Assembly (NCBI GenBank): GCA_963783145.1
Contig: CAWAMM010000006.1
Location: forward strand, 1 to 64,000
DNA: 64,000 nucleotides
Source: DATGKG01 sp963783145
GTDB lineage: Bacteria; Desulfobacterota; Binatia; Binatales; Binataceae
Direction of reading: 5' to 3'
Shown here one piece after another: positions 46,231-55,796 of this stretch. The position numbers and the translations under genes are program-made. The notes below the pieces were generated by a model, which had not been told where the DNA came from, ran no database searches, and saw nothing but the letters and a program-made list of their open reading frames with translations. Position 1 is the first letter of the stretch. Each line of letters starts with the position of its first letter.

Positions 46231-49200
46231 ATGAGTTTTGCGCATCTCCATGTACATACGCAGTTCAGTCTGCTCGACGGCGCCAATAAAGTCGGACCGC
46301 TGATCGATCATGCCAAGGCCTCGGGCATGGATGCGATCGCGATCACCGATCACGGCAATATGTTTGGCGCGGTCGAGTTTTTCAAAAAGGCCAAAGAGAA
46401 GGGCGTCAAGCCGATCATCGGATGCGAGGCTTATCTCGCGCCGGGCAAGCGCACCGATCGCACCCAGATCGCCAAGAGTGATGACTTTGAAAACGGCGGG
46501 AACTTCCATCTCATCCTGCTCGCGCAGAATAAGATTGGATACCGCAACCTGTGTCGCCTGCTCAGCGCGGCTTACAAGGAAGGCCTCTACTACAAGCCGC
46601 GCATCGACAAAGAGATCCTCGCCGAATGTAATGAGGGTCTGATCGTTCTATCGGGATGTTTGTCCGGCGAGATTGCGCGCAACCTCCGCGCAAACAGATT
46701 CGACAAGGCCTGCGAGGCCGCCGAATGGTACGCGAGTATCTTCACGGATCGCTACTACCTCGAACTTCAGGACAACAAGCTGCACGGCCCCTACAACCAG
46801 GCCATTGTAGACATTGGGAAGAAGCTTGGGCTGCCTACCGTCGCGACTAATGATTGTCACTATCTACATCGCGACGATGCCCGCGCCCATGAGGTCCTGC
46901 TCTGCATCCAGACCGGCAAGACCATGGCCGATGAGACGCGCTGGAAGTTCGATACCGACGAATTGTACGTAAAAACGCCTGAGGAGATGGCGGCGGCGTT
47001 CGGTGCCGATTCGGAGCCGTATCGCAATACGATGGAGATTGCGCGGCGGGTCGAGTTCGAGTTCGAGTTCGGCAAGTTTCACTTCCCGGTCTACAAGTCG
47101 GTGGGCGAGTCCGAACAGCAAATGGACTACGAGGCGGAAATGACGCGGCGTGCGCGTGAGGGCCTCGAAAAACGCCTCGCCGAAATTCGCGACCGCCGCG
47201 GCGAGGACTTCGATACCGCGCCCTACTACGAGCGGCTCAACCAGGAGCTGCCGGTCATCTGCGACATGGGCTTCGCGGGCTACATGCTGATCGTGCAGGA
47301 CTACATTGGGTACGCACGCGGGAAGGGAATTCCGGTTGGCCCCGGCCGCGGCTCGGTGGTCGGCTCGCTGGTCAGTTACGCGCTCGGCATCACCGAACTC
47401 GACCCGATCGAGCATCGACTGTTGTTCGAGCGATGGCTGAATCCCGGGCGCAAATCGATGCCCGACATCGATTCCGATTTTTGCTTCGAACGCCGCGACG
47501 AAGTCGTTGACTATGTCCGCCAGAAGTACGGCGAAGAGCGGGTCGCGCAGATCATCACGTTTGGAACCATCAAGGGTAAGCAGGCCATTCGCGATGTCGG
47601 ACGCGTGCTGGGCCTGTCGTTCGGCGAGACCGACAAAATCGTCAAGCTGTATCCCGCGCCCAAGCAGGGCCGCGATTTTCCGCTGGTCGAAGCGCTGGAG
47701 ATGGAGCCGCGCCTCAAGGAAGAGCGCAAAACTCATCCGGAGTTGTTCGCTAATGCATTCAAGCTCGAAGGGCTGCTGCGGCATACCTCGAAGCATGCCG
47801 CCGGCATGGTGATTTCGGACGTGCCGCTCGACGAGACGGTTCCACTTTATGTGGACAAGGAACGCGAAGAAGGCGGCCTCGCCATTACGCAGTATTCGAT
47901 GAAGGGTGTTGATGAGATCGGGCTCATCAAGTTCGACTTCCTCGCGCTCAAAAATTTGACGCTCATCGCCAACACTCTCGACATCATCAAGGCCAGCGGG
48001 CAGGAACCGCCCGATCTCAATCGCCTCGCCTCGACGATCCCGATGCGTATCGGTTGCTTATCGCGCGGCGATACCGTCGGCGTCTTCCAGATGGAAAGCT
48101 CGGGGATGCGCCGCTTTCTCACCGACCTCAAGCCGTCATGCTTCGAGGATGTCATCTCGGCCGTCTCGCTGTTCCGTCCGGGTCCGCTCGACGCGATCGA
48201 GGACGGCAAAACGATGGTGCAGCATTTCGTCGATCGCAAGCACGGCCGCGAGAAAGTCGAGTACGATCATCCGCTCCTGGAGCCGGTGCTGAAGGACACC
48301 TACGGCGTCATCGTGTACCAGGAACACGTGATGCGCGCGGCGCAGGCGCTTGCCGGATACTCGCTCCAGCAAGCGGATATCTTGCGCGCGGCGATGGGCA
48401 AGAAGAACAAAGCCGCGATGGAGAAGGAGCGCGAGGGCTTCATCAAGGGCGCGGTCAAGAATGGCCTCTCGAAAGAACTGGCCTCGACGATTTTCTCCAA
48501 AATCGAAACCTTCGCGGCATACGGATTTCCGCGCGCGCACGGCGCCGCCTACGCGCTCACCTCGTATCGCACTGCGTATCTGCGCGCGCATTTTCCGCGC
48601 GAGTTCATGGCGGCGTTGCTCACCCTCGACATGGACGATCAGTCGAAGACCTACAAGAATATAGCGGCGCTGCGCGAGATGAAGATTGGCGTGTTGCCGC
48701 CCGACGTCAATCAGAGTGGCGTGAAGTTCACCGTCGCGGGTGAGGCAATTCGCTTCGGCCTGGCGGGGCTGCGCGGCGTCGGCGTGAAAACGTCGGAGGC
48801 GATCATCGCGAATCGCGAGGAAAAGGGCCCATACGAAAACCTGATGGATTTTTGCACTCGCGTCGACGGGCAATCCATCAATCGCCGGGTACTGGAAGCG
48901 CTGGTCAAATGTGGCGCGTTCGATCTCACCGGCGACAGCCGCGCCACGCTGTTCGCGCAAATCGAAGACTCGCTCAAGATCGCACAGCGCGAGCAGAGCG
49001 ATGCGGTAAAGAATCAGATCGGACTCTTCGGCGCCTCCGCCGCGAAGCTGCCTCCGCCACGTCGCGAAGCGATCGTGGAATGGAGCTCCAAGGAGAAACT
49101 TAAACTCGAGAAGGAAACGCTCGGGTTCTACATCACCGCACATCCGCTCGATGCCTACGAGCGCGAACTAGCTCGCGTCAGCAAAGTAACGACTGACGAC

Positions 49201-49720
49201 CTGGCAAACGCACCCGACGGCAGCATGGTGCAACTCGCGGGTGTGGTACAGGCGGTCAAACTGAAGAACAACAAATCGGGCAAGCGGTACGCGACCTTTT
49301 CGCTCGAAGATCGCAGCGGTACAGTCGAAGTCATTGCGTGGCCCGAATCCTACCAAAAGTATGAGTCGATCATTACCGGTGACGAACCGGTGATGGTGCG
49401 CGGTAAGCTCGATGTCGATGAGGAGCGTGCGCAAATCATCCTCGACGAACTCAAGACCCTGGATGCGGCCTTGCTCGCCTCGATTCGCGAGGTGCGCATC
49501 CGCACGCCGAAGGCCCGGCTCGTCAATGGCGGCCTCGATCAGTTGCGCGACACGATTGCGAAATTTCCCGGCCAGCTCGATGACGTACCTCTATCTCGAT
49601 GTGGAAGGCGGCCGCGAAGCCGTGCTCCTCCTGAGCGATCGCTTCCGCGTGACGCCGACCGAGGCCTTCGTCGCCGCCATCGAGCAGGTGCTTACCCCAG
49701 GCTCCGTGGAACTGCGCTAG
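46231..49720 (+). CDS. dnaE: DNA polymerase III alpha subunit (C-terminal frameshift near 49585)
   Basis: The replicative polymerase. The N-terminal PHP domain shows FAHLHVHTQFSLLDGA and AITDHGN; the catalytic aspartates lie in SMPDIDSDFCFERRDEV with a third farther on; VGPGRGSVVGSLVSYALGIT, SKHAAGMVIS and AYGFPRAHGAAYALTSY are standard DnaE1 blocks. An OB fold lies near residue 1030 (VQLAGVVQAVKLKNNKSGKRYATFSLEDRSGTVE). The frame is intact to about residue 1118 (FPGQLDD), then shifts. The other frame gives YLYLDVEGGREAVLLLSDRFRV and ends VELR at 49720; unshifted reading ends at 49746 with Arg-rich nonsense. Either an assembly error or loss of the last 45 residues. Confidence 0.94.
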
Positions 49721-49822
49721 CGACGACTTTTTTGATAGGATGGTAGGCAGTTCACCGCAAGCCGAGGTTTTCATCTGCGTAGCACTAGCAGTCAATCGCT
49801 CACACACATTGAACGCGCGATA

Positions 49823-51070
49823 TTGGTCGGGATCGAGCTCGGGTCGCGCGACGAAATTCCTACCGAGGAGTCGCTTGCCGAACTCAAGGCTCTAGCGGAA
49901 GCTGCCGGCGCGGAGGTGGCGGAAACCGTCTCGCAGAAGCTCAAGTCTCCTGACCCGCGCACTTTTATCGGCAAGGGCAAGACTGCCGAGGTCAAAGAAA
50001 TCGCGCATCGGACCGGCGCGACCCTCGCGATTTTCGATGACGCGCTCAGCGCCGCGCAGGCGCGCAACCTCGAAAAGGAACTCAACCTTCGCGTTATCGA
50101 TCGGAGTCAGTTGATCCTCGACATTTTCGCGCAGCGCGCGCGCACGCTGGAGGGTAAGCTGCAAGTCGAGATCGCGCAGCTCAGTTACCTTGCGCCGCGG
50201 CTGACGCGGCAATGGTCACATCTGTCGCGCATGACCGGCGGCTCGGCCGGCGGCGGCGCGGGCGGAGGAATGGTGGGCACCCGCGGCCCCGGTGAAACTC
50301 AGCTCGAAGTCGACCGGCGCAAGATTCGCGAGAAGCTCACGCGCCTGAAGGCGCGGCTGCGCGAAGTCGAGCGCACGCGTTCGATCCAGCGTCAGCGTCG
50401 GCTCGAGGTTCCCTATCCTACGGTCGCGCTGGTCGGCTACACCAATTCCGGTAAATCCACCTTGATGAACGCGCTCACCGAGGCCGAGGTCGAGGCCGCC
50501 GATCGGCCGTTCTCGACGCTCGATCCGACGATTCGGCGTCTGCGCCTAGCCAACAAGATGAACGTGATGCTGGTCGACACGGTCGGCTTCATTCACCGCC
50601 TGCCGCACATGCTGATTGAGGCCTTCAAGGCGACCCTCGAAGAGGTCCGCACCGCGAGCCTGTTGCTACATGTTGTAGATGCGAGCTCCCCGCTGGCATC
50701 GGACCGGATGAAAATCGTGGATGGGGTGCTGGAGGAAATCGGCGCCGGCGCGGCACCCCGCATCATGGTGATGAACAAGATCGATCTGATGCATGATGGA
50801 ATGCGCCCGCACGTCGAGCACGACTCGGTCGCGATTTCGGCGCGCACCGGCGATGGACTTGACGACCTTCTTTCGGCGGTGGCGCGGTTCTTCGCGACCT
50901 CGCGCGAGGAAGTTTCAGTTACCTTGGAAGCCAATCGCGGCGACCTGGTGGCTATGGCGCGGCGCGACGGTGAGGTGCTAAGCGAGGAGTACGAAGACGG
51001 CCGGGTGGCGATGCGCGCGGTGGTGAGCGCGGCGGTTGCCGGCAGGCTTCGCAAGGCCGCGCTGACGTAG
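49823..51070 (+). CDS. hflX: Ribosome-associated GTPase HflX
   Basis: A GTPase of at least 415 residues that splits stalled ribosomes. The N-terminal HflX domain has PDPRTFIGKGKTAEVKE and VIDRSQLILDIFAQRARTLEGKLQVEIAQLSYLAPRL; the linker GGSAGGGAGGGMVGTRGPGETQLEVDRR is diagnostic; the G domain has GYTNSGKST (205-213), DTVGFI and NKIDL. The start is uncertain: homologous sequence (LTHIERAIL) continues upstream of the TTG at 49823, but in-frame only CTG or ATT codons precede it before a stop near 49735. A rare start codon or a small sequence error is possible. Confidence 0.93.
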   Translation: MVGIELGSRDEIPTEESLAELKALAEAAGAEVAETVSQKLKSPDPRTFIGKGKTAEVKEIAHRTGATLAIFDDALSAAQARNLEKELNLRVIDRSQLILDIFAQRARTLEGKLQVEIAQLSYLAPRLTRQWSHLSRMTGGSAGGGAGGGMVGTRGPGETQLEVDRRKIREKLTRLKARLREVERTRSIQRQRRLEVPYPTVALVGYTNSGKSTLMNALTEAEVEAADRPFSTLDPTIRRLRLANKMNVMLVDTVGFIHRLPHMLIEAFKATLEEVRTASLLLHVVDASSPLASDRMKIVDGVLEEIGAGAAPRIMVMNKIDLMHDGMRPHVEHDSVAISARTGDGLDDLLSAVARFFATSREEVSVTLEANRGDLVAMARRDGEVLSEEYEDGRVAMRAVVSAAVAGRLRKAALT

Positions 51071-51091
51071 GAGAAATCCGGAACCGATAAT

Positions 51092-51721
51092 ATGGCGACC
51101 CCGTTAAACGCGCCGTCGCAAAAGAAGGCTACCCCCGCGTCCGGCTTTGTCCGGGTACCGCTGCGGGATCTGCTCAACCTTCCAAACTCCCTCACCCTGC
51201 TCCGGTTGTTCTCGATCCCGGTTTTTCTCGGAATGCTCGGCTATCGCCATTATCGTGCGGCGCTGTGGGTGTTCGGATTCGCGGCGCTGACCGACAGTCT
51301 CGACGGGACCGTCGCCCGATGGTTCGATGCCAGGACCGAGTTGGGTTCATTTCTCGATCCGTTCGCGGACAAGCTGATGCTGGTCAGTGCGTTCGTGGTG
51401 CTGACGATGGACGGCGATTTTCCACCGTGGCTGTTCGGGATCGTGATCATCCGCGACGTGATCATCGTATTTGGATATTTCGCGGTAACATTTTTGACCG
51501 GCGAACGGATTCCCGTGCGCCCCAGTTATATCGGAAAGGGGAGCACATTCTTTCAACTGGCCTGCGTGGTCGCCGCATTGGCGCGTTTGAACCAGTTCTC
51601 ACCGCAGTATTTCAACTATTTGCTCTATACCACGGCGAGCTTCACCGCCCTTTCGGGGGTACACTATATGTATCGAGGGCTCGAAATTCTCTTTTATCGA
51701 GAGCCTGGCATGTTCGAGTAG
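51092..51721 (+). CDS. pgsA: CDP-diacylglycerol-glycerol-3-phosphate 3-phosphatidyltransferase (PgsA-like)
   Basis: A 209-residue CDP-alcohol phosphatidyltransferase with about five membrane helices. The family motif D-x2-DG-x2-AR-x8-G-x3-D-x3-D is complete: DSLDGTVARWFDARTELGSFLDPFADK. NLPNSLTLLRLFSIPVFLGML at the start is typical of PgsA. It makes phosphatidylglycerophosphate from CDP-diacylglycerol; another CDP-alcohol acceptor cannot be excluded. It follows hflX by 21 bp and should be co-transcribed. Confidence 0.88.
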   Translation: MATPLNAPSQKKATPASGFVRVPLRDLLNLPNSLTLLRLFSIPVFLGMLGYRHYRAALWVFGFAALTDSLDGTVARWFDARTELGSFLDPFADKLMLVSAFVVLTMDGDFPPWLFGIVIIRDVIIVFGYFAVTFLTGERIPVRPSYIGKGSTFFQLACVVAALARLNQFSPQYFNYLLYTTASFTALSGVHYMYRGLEILFYREPGMFE

Positions 51722-51763
51722 TCCAATTCCCACAACGGGGGGAAACCATACCGGAGGCACCTC

Positions 51764-52219
51764 ATGAAACCTGTACCTTCCCCGCTCGTCACCGCCGCGA
51801 TTTCCGCGGCACTCGCGTTCGCTGCATTCAGCCCATTAGCGCAGGCGCAGCAATCGAACACCGTCACTGAGCAGACCGTAACCCAAACCACCACGACGCA
51901 TACCACCCCACCGAAAGCTATCGTGACGACGGAGATCGACTTTCAGCCGGCGGCGACAGCTAACGATCTCAATGTGCCGATGTTGCGTGACTTCGCGAAC
52001 GTCAAGCAGTCGGACCCCAAGGTTGCGACCGACATCGCGCGTGATCCTGAAGTGGTCGCGAGCGCGAGTTATGTCACCAAGCATCCGGCGCTGCAGGCAT
52101 TCCTCGAGAAGTATCCGGATGCGCGCGACGAGATCACGAGCAATCCGGGAAATTTCGTGACGCCGGGGCCCGGCTCGAAGTGGAATAGTCACGAAGCGGC
52201 CGGCATTCCGCGCGACTGA
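51764..52219 (+). CDS. Secreted protein of unknown function, 151 aa
   Basis: A signal peptide (MKPVPSPLVTAAISAALAFA, cleavage after AQAQ) precedes a Thr/Gln-rich stretch (NTVTEQTVTQTTTTHTTPP) and a helical domain with repeated short motifs (ARDPEVVASASYVTKHPALQAFLEKYPDARDEITSNPGNFV). The block HP-x-L-x-x-[FY]-L-x-x-[YH]-P resembles segments seen in other secreted bacterial proteins, but I cannot name the family. A GGAGG site lies before the ATG. It follows pgsA by 42 bp. Confidence 0.7.
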   Translation: MKPVPSPLVTAAISAALAFAAFSPLAQAQQSNTVTEQTVTQTTTTHTTPPKAIVTTEIDFQPAATANDLNVPMLRDFANVKQSDPKVATDIARDPEVVASASYVTKHPALQAFLEKYPDARDEITSNPGNFVTPGPGSKWNSHEAAGIPRD

Positions 52220-52365
52220 CCAACTGACCGAAACTCCTACCTCAGGTAGCGCGGGACGCGAGGGCTCGCGCTACCCGAATGCTTCAGCGCTGAATTGACA
52301 GCGCAGCGGCGAAAATCGTACTGCTCAAGGATTGCGCGAGATGGATTGAGATCGTGGAGGATTCG

Positions 52366-54495
52366 ATGAGTTACGATCGGGCATCGGTGCGAGAAGTTCT
52401 GGACCAGGTCAAAGCCGAGGGGCGCACCTCGCTCACTCCTGCCGAATGCGAAACGCTCTGCGTGGCTTACCAAATTCCGCAGCCTAACGAGGCGATCGCA
52501 ACTTCAGCCAAAGAAGCGGCACGCCTGTCCGCGGAAATCGGTTTCCCGGTGGTCATGAAGATCGTTTCGCCCGATATCCTGCACAAAACCGATGCAGGGG
52601 CCGTGATGGTAGACGTTAAGCACGCGACCGAAGCCGAGCGCGCCTATGAAGCCATTCTGCGCAATGCCAAAAGGCACCATCCTGCGGCACACCTCCGCGG
52701 CGTGCTCATCCAGCAGATGCTCACCGGTGGCCATGAGGTGATCGTCGGCGCGCTGACTGATCCGAGCTTCGGCAAAGTGATCGCGTTCGGACTCGGCGGC
52801 GTGCTGGTCGAAATGCTCAAGGACGTAACTTTCCGCCTCGCGCCCGCGAGCGAGGTCGAGGCGCTTTCGATGCTCGACGGAATCGCCGCGGCGGGAATCC
52901 TGCGCGGGGTGCGCGGCGCGGCGCCGGTCGATCGGGCGGCTCTCGCGAATATTATCGTCGCGGTCGCGCAGCTCGTCACCGATTTTCCCGAGATTCATGA
53001 GCTCGATTTGAACCCGATCTTTGCGTCGCATGCCGGAGCGATTGCGGCCGATGTTCGCGTCATCGTGGACTTCGCGCCGCATCGCGAGCGTTACCGCCCG
53101 TCGCAGGAGGAGATCCTGCGTGCGATGAATCGCATCATGAAACCGGACGCGGTCGCAGTGATTGGCGCCTCGCCGGAGGACGGCAAGATCGGCAACTCGG
53201 TGATGAAGAACCTCATCAACGGCGGTTACGCCGGCGCGATCTATCCGATTCATCCGAAAGTGCCGGAAGTGCTGGGGCGCAAGGCCTACAAGAGCGTCAA
53301 GGATATCGAGGGTCCCATCGATGTGGCGGTGTTCGCGATTCCCGCGCCTTTGGTGGCGGGCGCATTGAAGGAGTGCGGCGAGAAAAAAATTCCCGGCGCG
53401 GTGCTGATTCCCTCGGGCTTCGCAGAAACCGGCAACGTCGAGTTGCAGGATCAAATCCTCGCAGTGGCGCGCGAATACAACGTTCGCCTGATGGGCCCGA
53501 ACATCTACGGGTTCTACTACACGCACAAAAATCTGTGCGCTACTTTTTGTACGCCCTACGACATCAAGGGCAAGGCCGCGCTGTCGTCGCAGAGCGGCGG
53601 GGTTGGGATGGCGATTATCGGCTTTAGCCGCTCGGCCAAGATGGGAGTCTCGGCGATCGTCGGGCTCGGCAATAAATCCGATATCGATGAGGACGACCTG
53701 CTGACGTTCTTCGAGCAGGATCCCAATACCCAAGTCGTCGCGATGCATGTCGAGGACCTCAAGGACGGCCGCTCATTTGCCGAGGTTGCGAAGCGCGTCT
53801 CCAAAAAGAAGCCGGTGATCGTGCTGAAGGCCGGCCGCACTGCGATGGGGGCTCGCGCGGCGAAGTCGCACACCGCGGCGTTGGCCGGCAACGATCGCAT
53901 CTATGATGACGTTTTGCGGCAGTCGGGCGTGGTGCGCGCGATGAGCCTGAACGACATGCTCGAGTTTGCGCGATGCCTGCCGATTCTGCCCACGCCCAAG
54001 GGCGAAAATGTTCTCATTATCACCGGCGCGGGAGGCTCTGGAGTTCTGCTCTCCGATGCGTGCGTCGACAATGGACTCACGTTGATGACGATGCCGCCCG
54101 ACCTCGATGCGGCGTTTCGCAAGTTCATCCCGCCGTTCGGTGCGGCCGGAAATCCCGTTGATATCACGGGCGGAGAGCCGCCGCAGACTTATCAGAACAC
54201 TATTAAACTGGGCCTCGAGGACCCGCGCATCCACGCGCTGATCCTCGGCTACTGGCACACCATCATCACGCCACCGATGGTGTTTGCGAAGCTCGCCAGT
54301 GAAGTTATCGAAGATGGGCGGCGACGCGGTATCGACAAACCGGTGGTGGCATCGCTGGTCGGCGACGTCGAGGTTGAAAGCGCCTGCGAGTATCTCTTCG
54401 ATCGCGGAATTCCGGCGTATGCATACACGACCGAAAAACCCGTTGCGGTGTTGGGTGCGAAGTATCGATGGGCTCGTGCGGCGGGACTGCTCTGA
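52366..54495 (+). CDS. ADP-forming acyl-CoA (acetate-CoA) ligase, fused beta-alpha type
   Basis: A 709-residue fusion in the order ATP-grasp domain (about 1-240; GFPVVMKIVSPDILHKTDAGAVMVDV, GFGGVLVE-like GLGGVLVEML), CoA-binding domain (about 265-400; MKPDAVAVIGASPEDGKIG) and ligase domain (about 405-709; SSQSGGVGMAIIG). The AKSHTAALAGNDRIYDDVLRQSG block probably contains the phosphorylated His of the family. It interconverts acyl-CoA plus ADP and acid plus ATP. The ATG at 52366 has a GGAGG site; a GTG 12 bases upstream is also in frame. It converges with a CaiB-type CoA-transferase. Confidence 0.92.
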   Translation: MSYDRASVREVLDQVKAEGRTSLTPAECETLCVAYQIPQPNEAIATSAKEAARLSAEIGFPVVMKIVSPDILHKTDAGAVMVDVKHATEAERAYEAILRNAKRHHPAAHLRGVLIQQMLTGGHEVIVGALTDPSFGKVIAFGLGGVLVEMLKDVTFRLAPASEVEALSMLDGIAAAGILRGVRGAAPVDRAALANIIVAVAQLVTDFPEIHELDLNPIFASHAGAIAADVRVIVDFAPHRERYRPSQEEILRAMNRIMKPDAVAVIGASPEDGKIGNSVMKNLINGGYAGAIYPIHPKVPEVLGRKAYKSVKDIEGPIDVAVFAIPAPLVAGALKECGEKKIPGAVLIPSGFAETGNVELQDQILAVAREYNVRLMGPNIYGFYYTHKNLCATFCTPYDIKGKAALSSQSGGVGMAIIGFSRSAKMGVSAIVGLGNKSDIDEDDLLTFFEQDPNTQVVAMHVEDLKDGRSFAEVAKRVSKKKPVIVLKAGRTAMGARAAKSHTAALAGNDRIYDDVLRQSGVVRAMSLNDMLEFARCLPILPTPKGENVLIITGAGGSGVLLSDACVDNGLTLMTMPPDLDAAFRKFIPPFGAAGNPVDITGGEPPQTYQNTIKLGLEDPRIHALILGYWHTIITPPMVFAKLASEVIEDGRRRGIDKPVVASLVGDVEVESACEYLFDRGIPAYAYTTEKPVAVLGAKYRWARAAGLL

Positions 54496-54520
54496 TCAAA
54501 TGATTGAGGTCATTTGATCA
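54493..54520. repeat. Perfect inverted repeat holding the stop codons of two converging genes
   Basis: TGATCAAATGA and TCATTTGATCA form an 11-bp perfect stem around TTGAGG. The first TGA is the stop of the acyl-CoA ligase, and the second arm's TCA is the reverse-strand stop of the CaiB-type gene. No T run follows, so termination is unproven, but the symmetry suggests a shared bidirectional terminator. Confidence 0.7.
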
Positions 54521-55682
54521 CGTTGCCGGCGCGGAGTTCCTCGATTTGCGTGCGATCGATGCCGGCCTCGCGCAGTACTTCCTCGGTATGCTCACCCAAC
54601 TTTGGTGGCACGCGGAAAAGTTTCGCCGGCGTCTCGCTGAAGCGCGGACCGGGCGTGACGGTGCGAATTTTGCCCGCCACCGGATGCTCATAAATCGTGA
54701 AACTATCGTTCGCGAGGATTTCTTCGTCGCTGAAGAGCGTATCGTAACTATGTACCGGCCCCGAGGGGATGTCGGCCTCTTCGAGAACCGGTAGCCACTC
54801 CGCGGTGGCTTTCTCCGGGAACAATTTCGCGCATCCGCGCATTATGCCGCGCAGCCGCTCGGTGCGATCCGCGACGCCGGTCCACCATTCCGGATGTCCG
54901 AGTCCGGTGCACATCCGCTCAAATTGCGCATCGGTGAAGGGCGCGATCGTGAGCCATCCGTCTTTGGTGCGAAACGGATCAAGCGTGGTGCTTTTGGGCG
55001 CCTGCCCTTTGAAATCCGCTTCGGGAAGAAAAGTGTAACCGTAGATGCTGTCGTTGGCCGCGAAGTTCATCATCGCTTCCAGCATCGGCACCCGGATGTA
55101 CTGGCCGACGCCGCGCACGCGCGCCGCATGCAGCGCGCTGACGATGCCGAGCGCCGCCGTCATCCCGCTGACCTTGTCTGCAAGCGCCATCTTGACCGCA
55201 GTCGGCTGCCCGGATTTTCCGCCCTGCACATTCGCCATGCCCGAGTATCCCTGGATGACCGGATCGTAAGCGGGGTGATTTGCCTTCTTGCCCTTGGGAG
55301 CGAAACCGCAGATCGAGCAGTAGACGATTTTTGGATTGGTGCGACGAATGTCCGCATAGCCAATGCCGAGGCGATCCGCCACGCCGGGGCGATTGTTCTC
55401 GACCAGCGCATCGGCGCGAGTCGCGAGTCGGCGCACCAGATCGCGTCCGTGCTCCTTTTTCACGTCGATGACGATGCTGCGCTTGTTGCGATTGAAGTTG
55501 ATGAATGCCGCGGTGAAACCCGCGCGCTCGGGACGCCCAGTGCGGCGCATCGAGTCCCCTTCGGGCGCTTCGATCTTGATGACATCGGCACCGAGGTCGC
55601 CGAGCAACTGTGTGCAGAATGGTCCCGACACCACCTGCGTCAGATCCAGGACTCGAACACCAGCGAGAGGGCCGTCCGCCAT
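54510..55682 (-). CDS. CaiB/BaiF family CoA-transferase
   Basis: A 390-residue class III CoA-transferase. Family blocks are PLAGVRVLDLTQVVSGPFCTQLLGDLGADVIKIEAPEGD, FINFNRNKRSIVIDVKKEHG, DALVENNRPGVADRLGIGY and YCSICGFAPKG. The catalytic Asp of class III enzymes should lie in the segment ALADKVSGMTAALG, where Asp is present. It moves CoA from one acyl group to another; substrates in the family include formyl, carnitine, succinyl and bile-acid esters. The arrangement opposite an acyl-CoA ligase suggests acid activation in a degradation route. Confidence 0.93.
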   Translation of the reverse strand: MADGPLAGVRVLDLTQVVSGPFCTQLLGDLGADVIKIEAPEGDSMRRTGRPERAGFTAAFINFNRNKRSIVIDVKKEHGRDLVRRLATRADALVENNRPGVADRLGIGYADIRRTNPKIVYCSICGFAPKGKKANHPAYDPVIQGYSGMANVQGGKSGQPTAVKMALADKVSGMTAALGIVSALHAARVRGVGQYIRVPMLEAMMNFAANDSIYGYTFLPEADFKGQAPKSTTLDPFRTKDGWLTIAPFTDAQFERMCTGLGHPEWWTGVADRTERLRGIMRGCAKLFPEKATAEWLPVLEEADIPSGPVHSYDTLFSDEEILANDSFTIYEHPVAGKIRTVTPGPRFSETPAKLFRVPPKLGEHTEEVLREAGIDRTQIEELRAGNVIK

Positions 55683-55796
55683 AGGTTTGATTCCCCAGTT
55701 CAGCGCTTTTGAAGAAAGACGGATTCTATACGGAGCCGCGCTCTACGTCACGCGCCGCGAGGTCGTCCACCTGCGATGGTGATTTAGTCGAGAACG

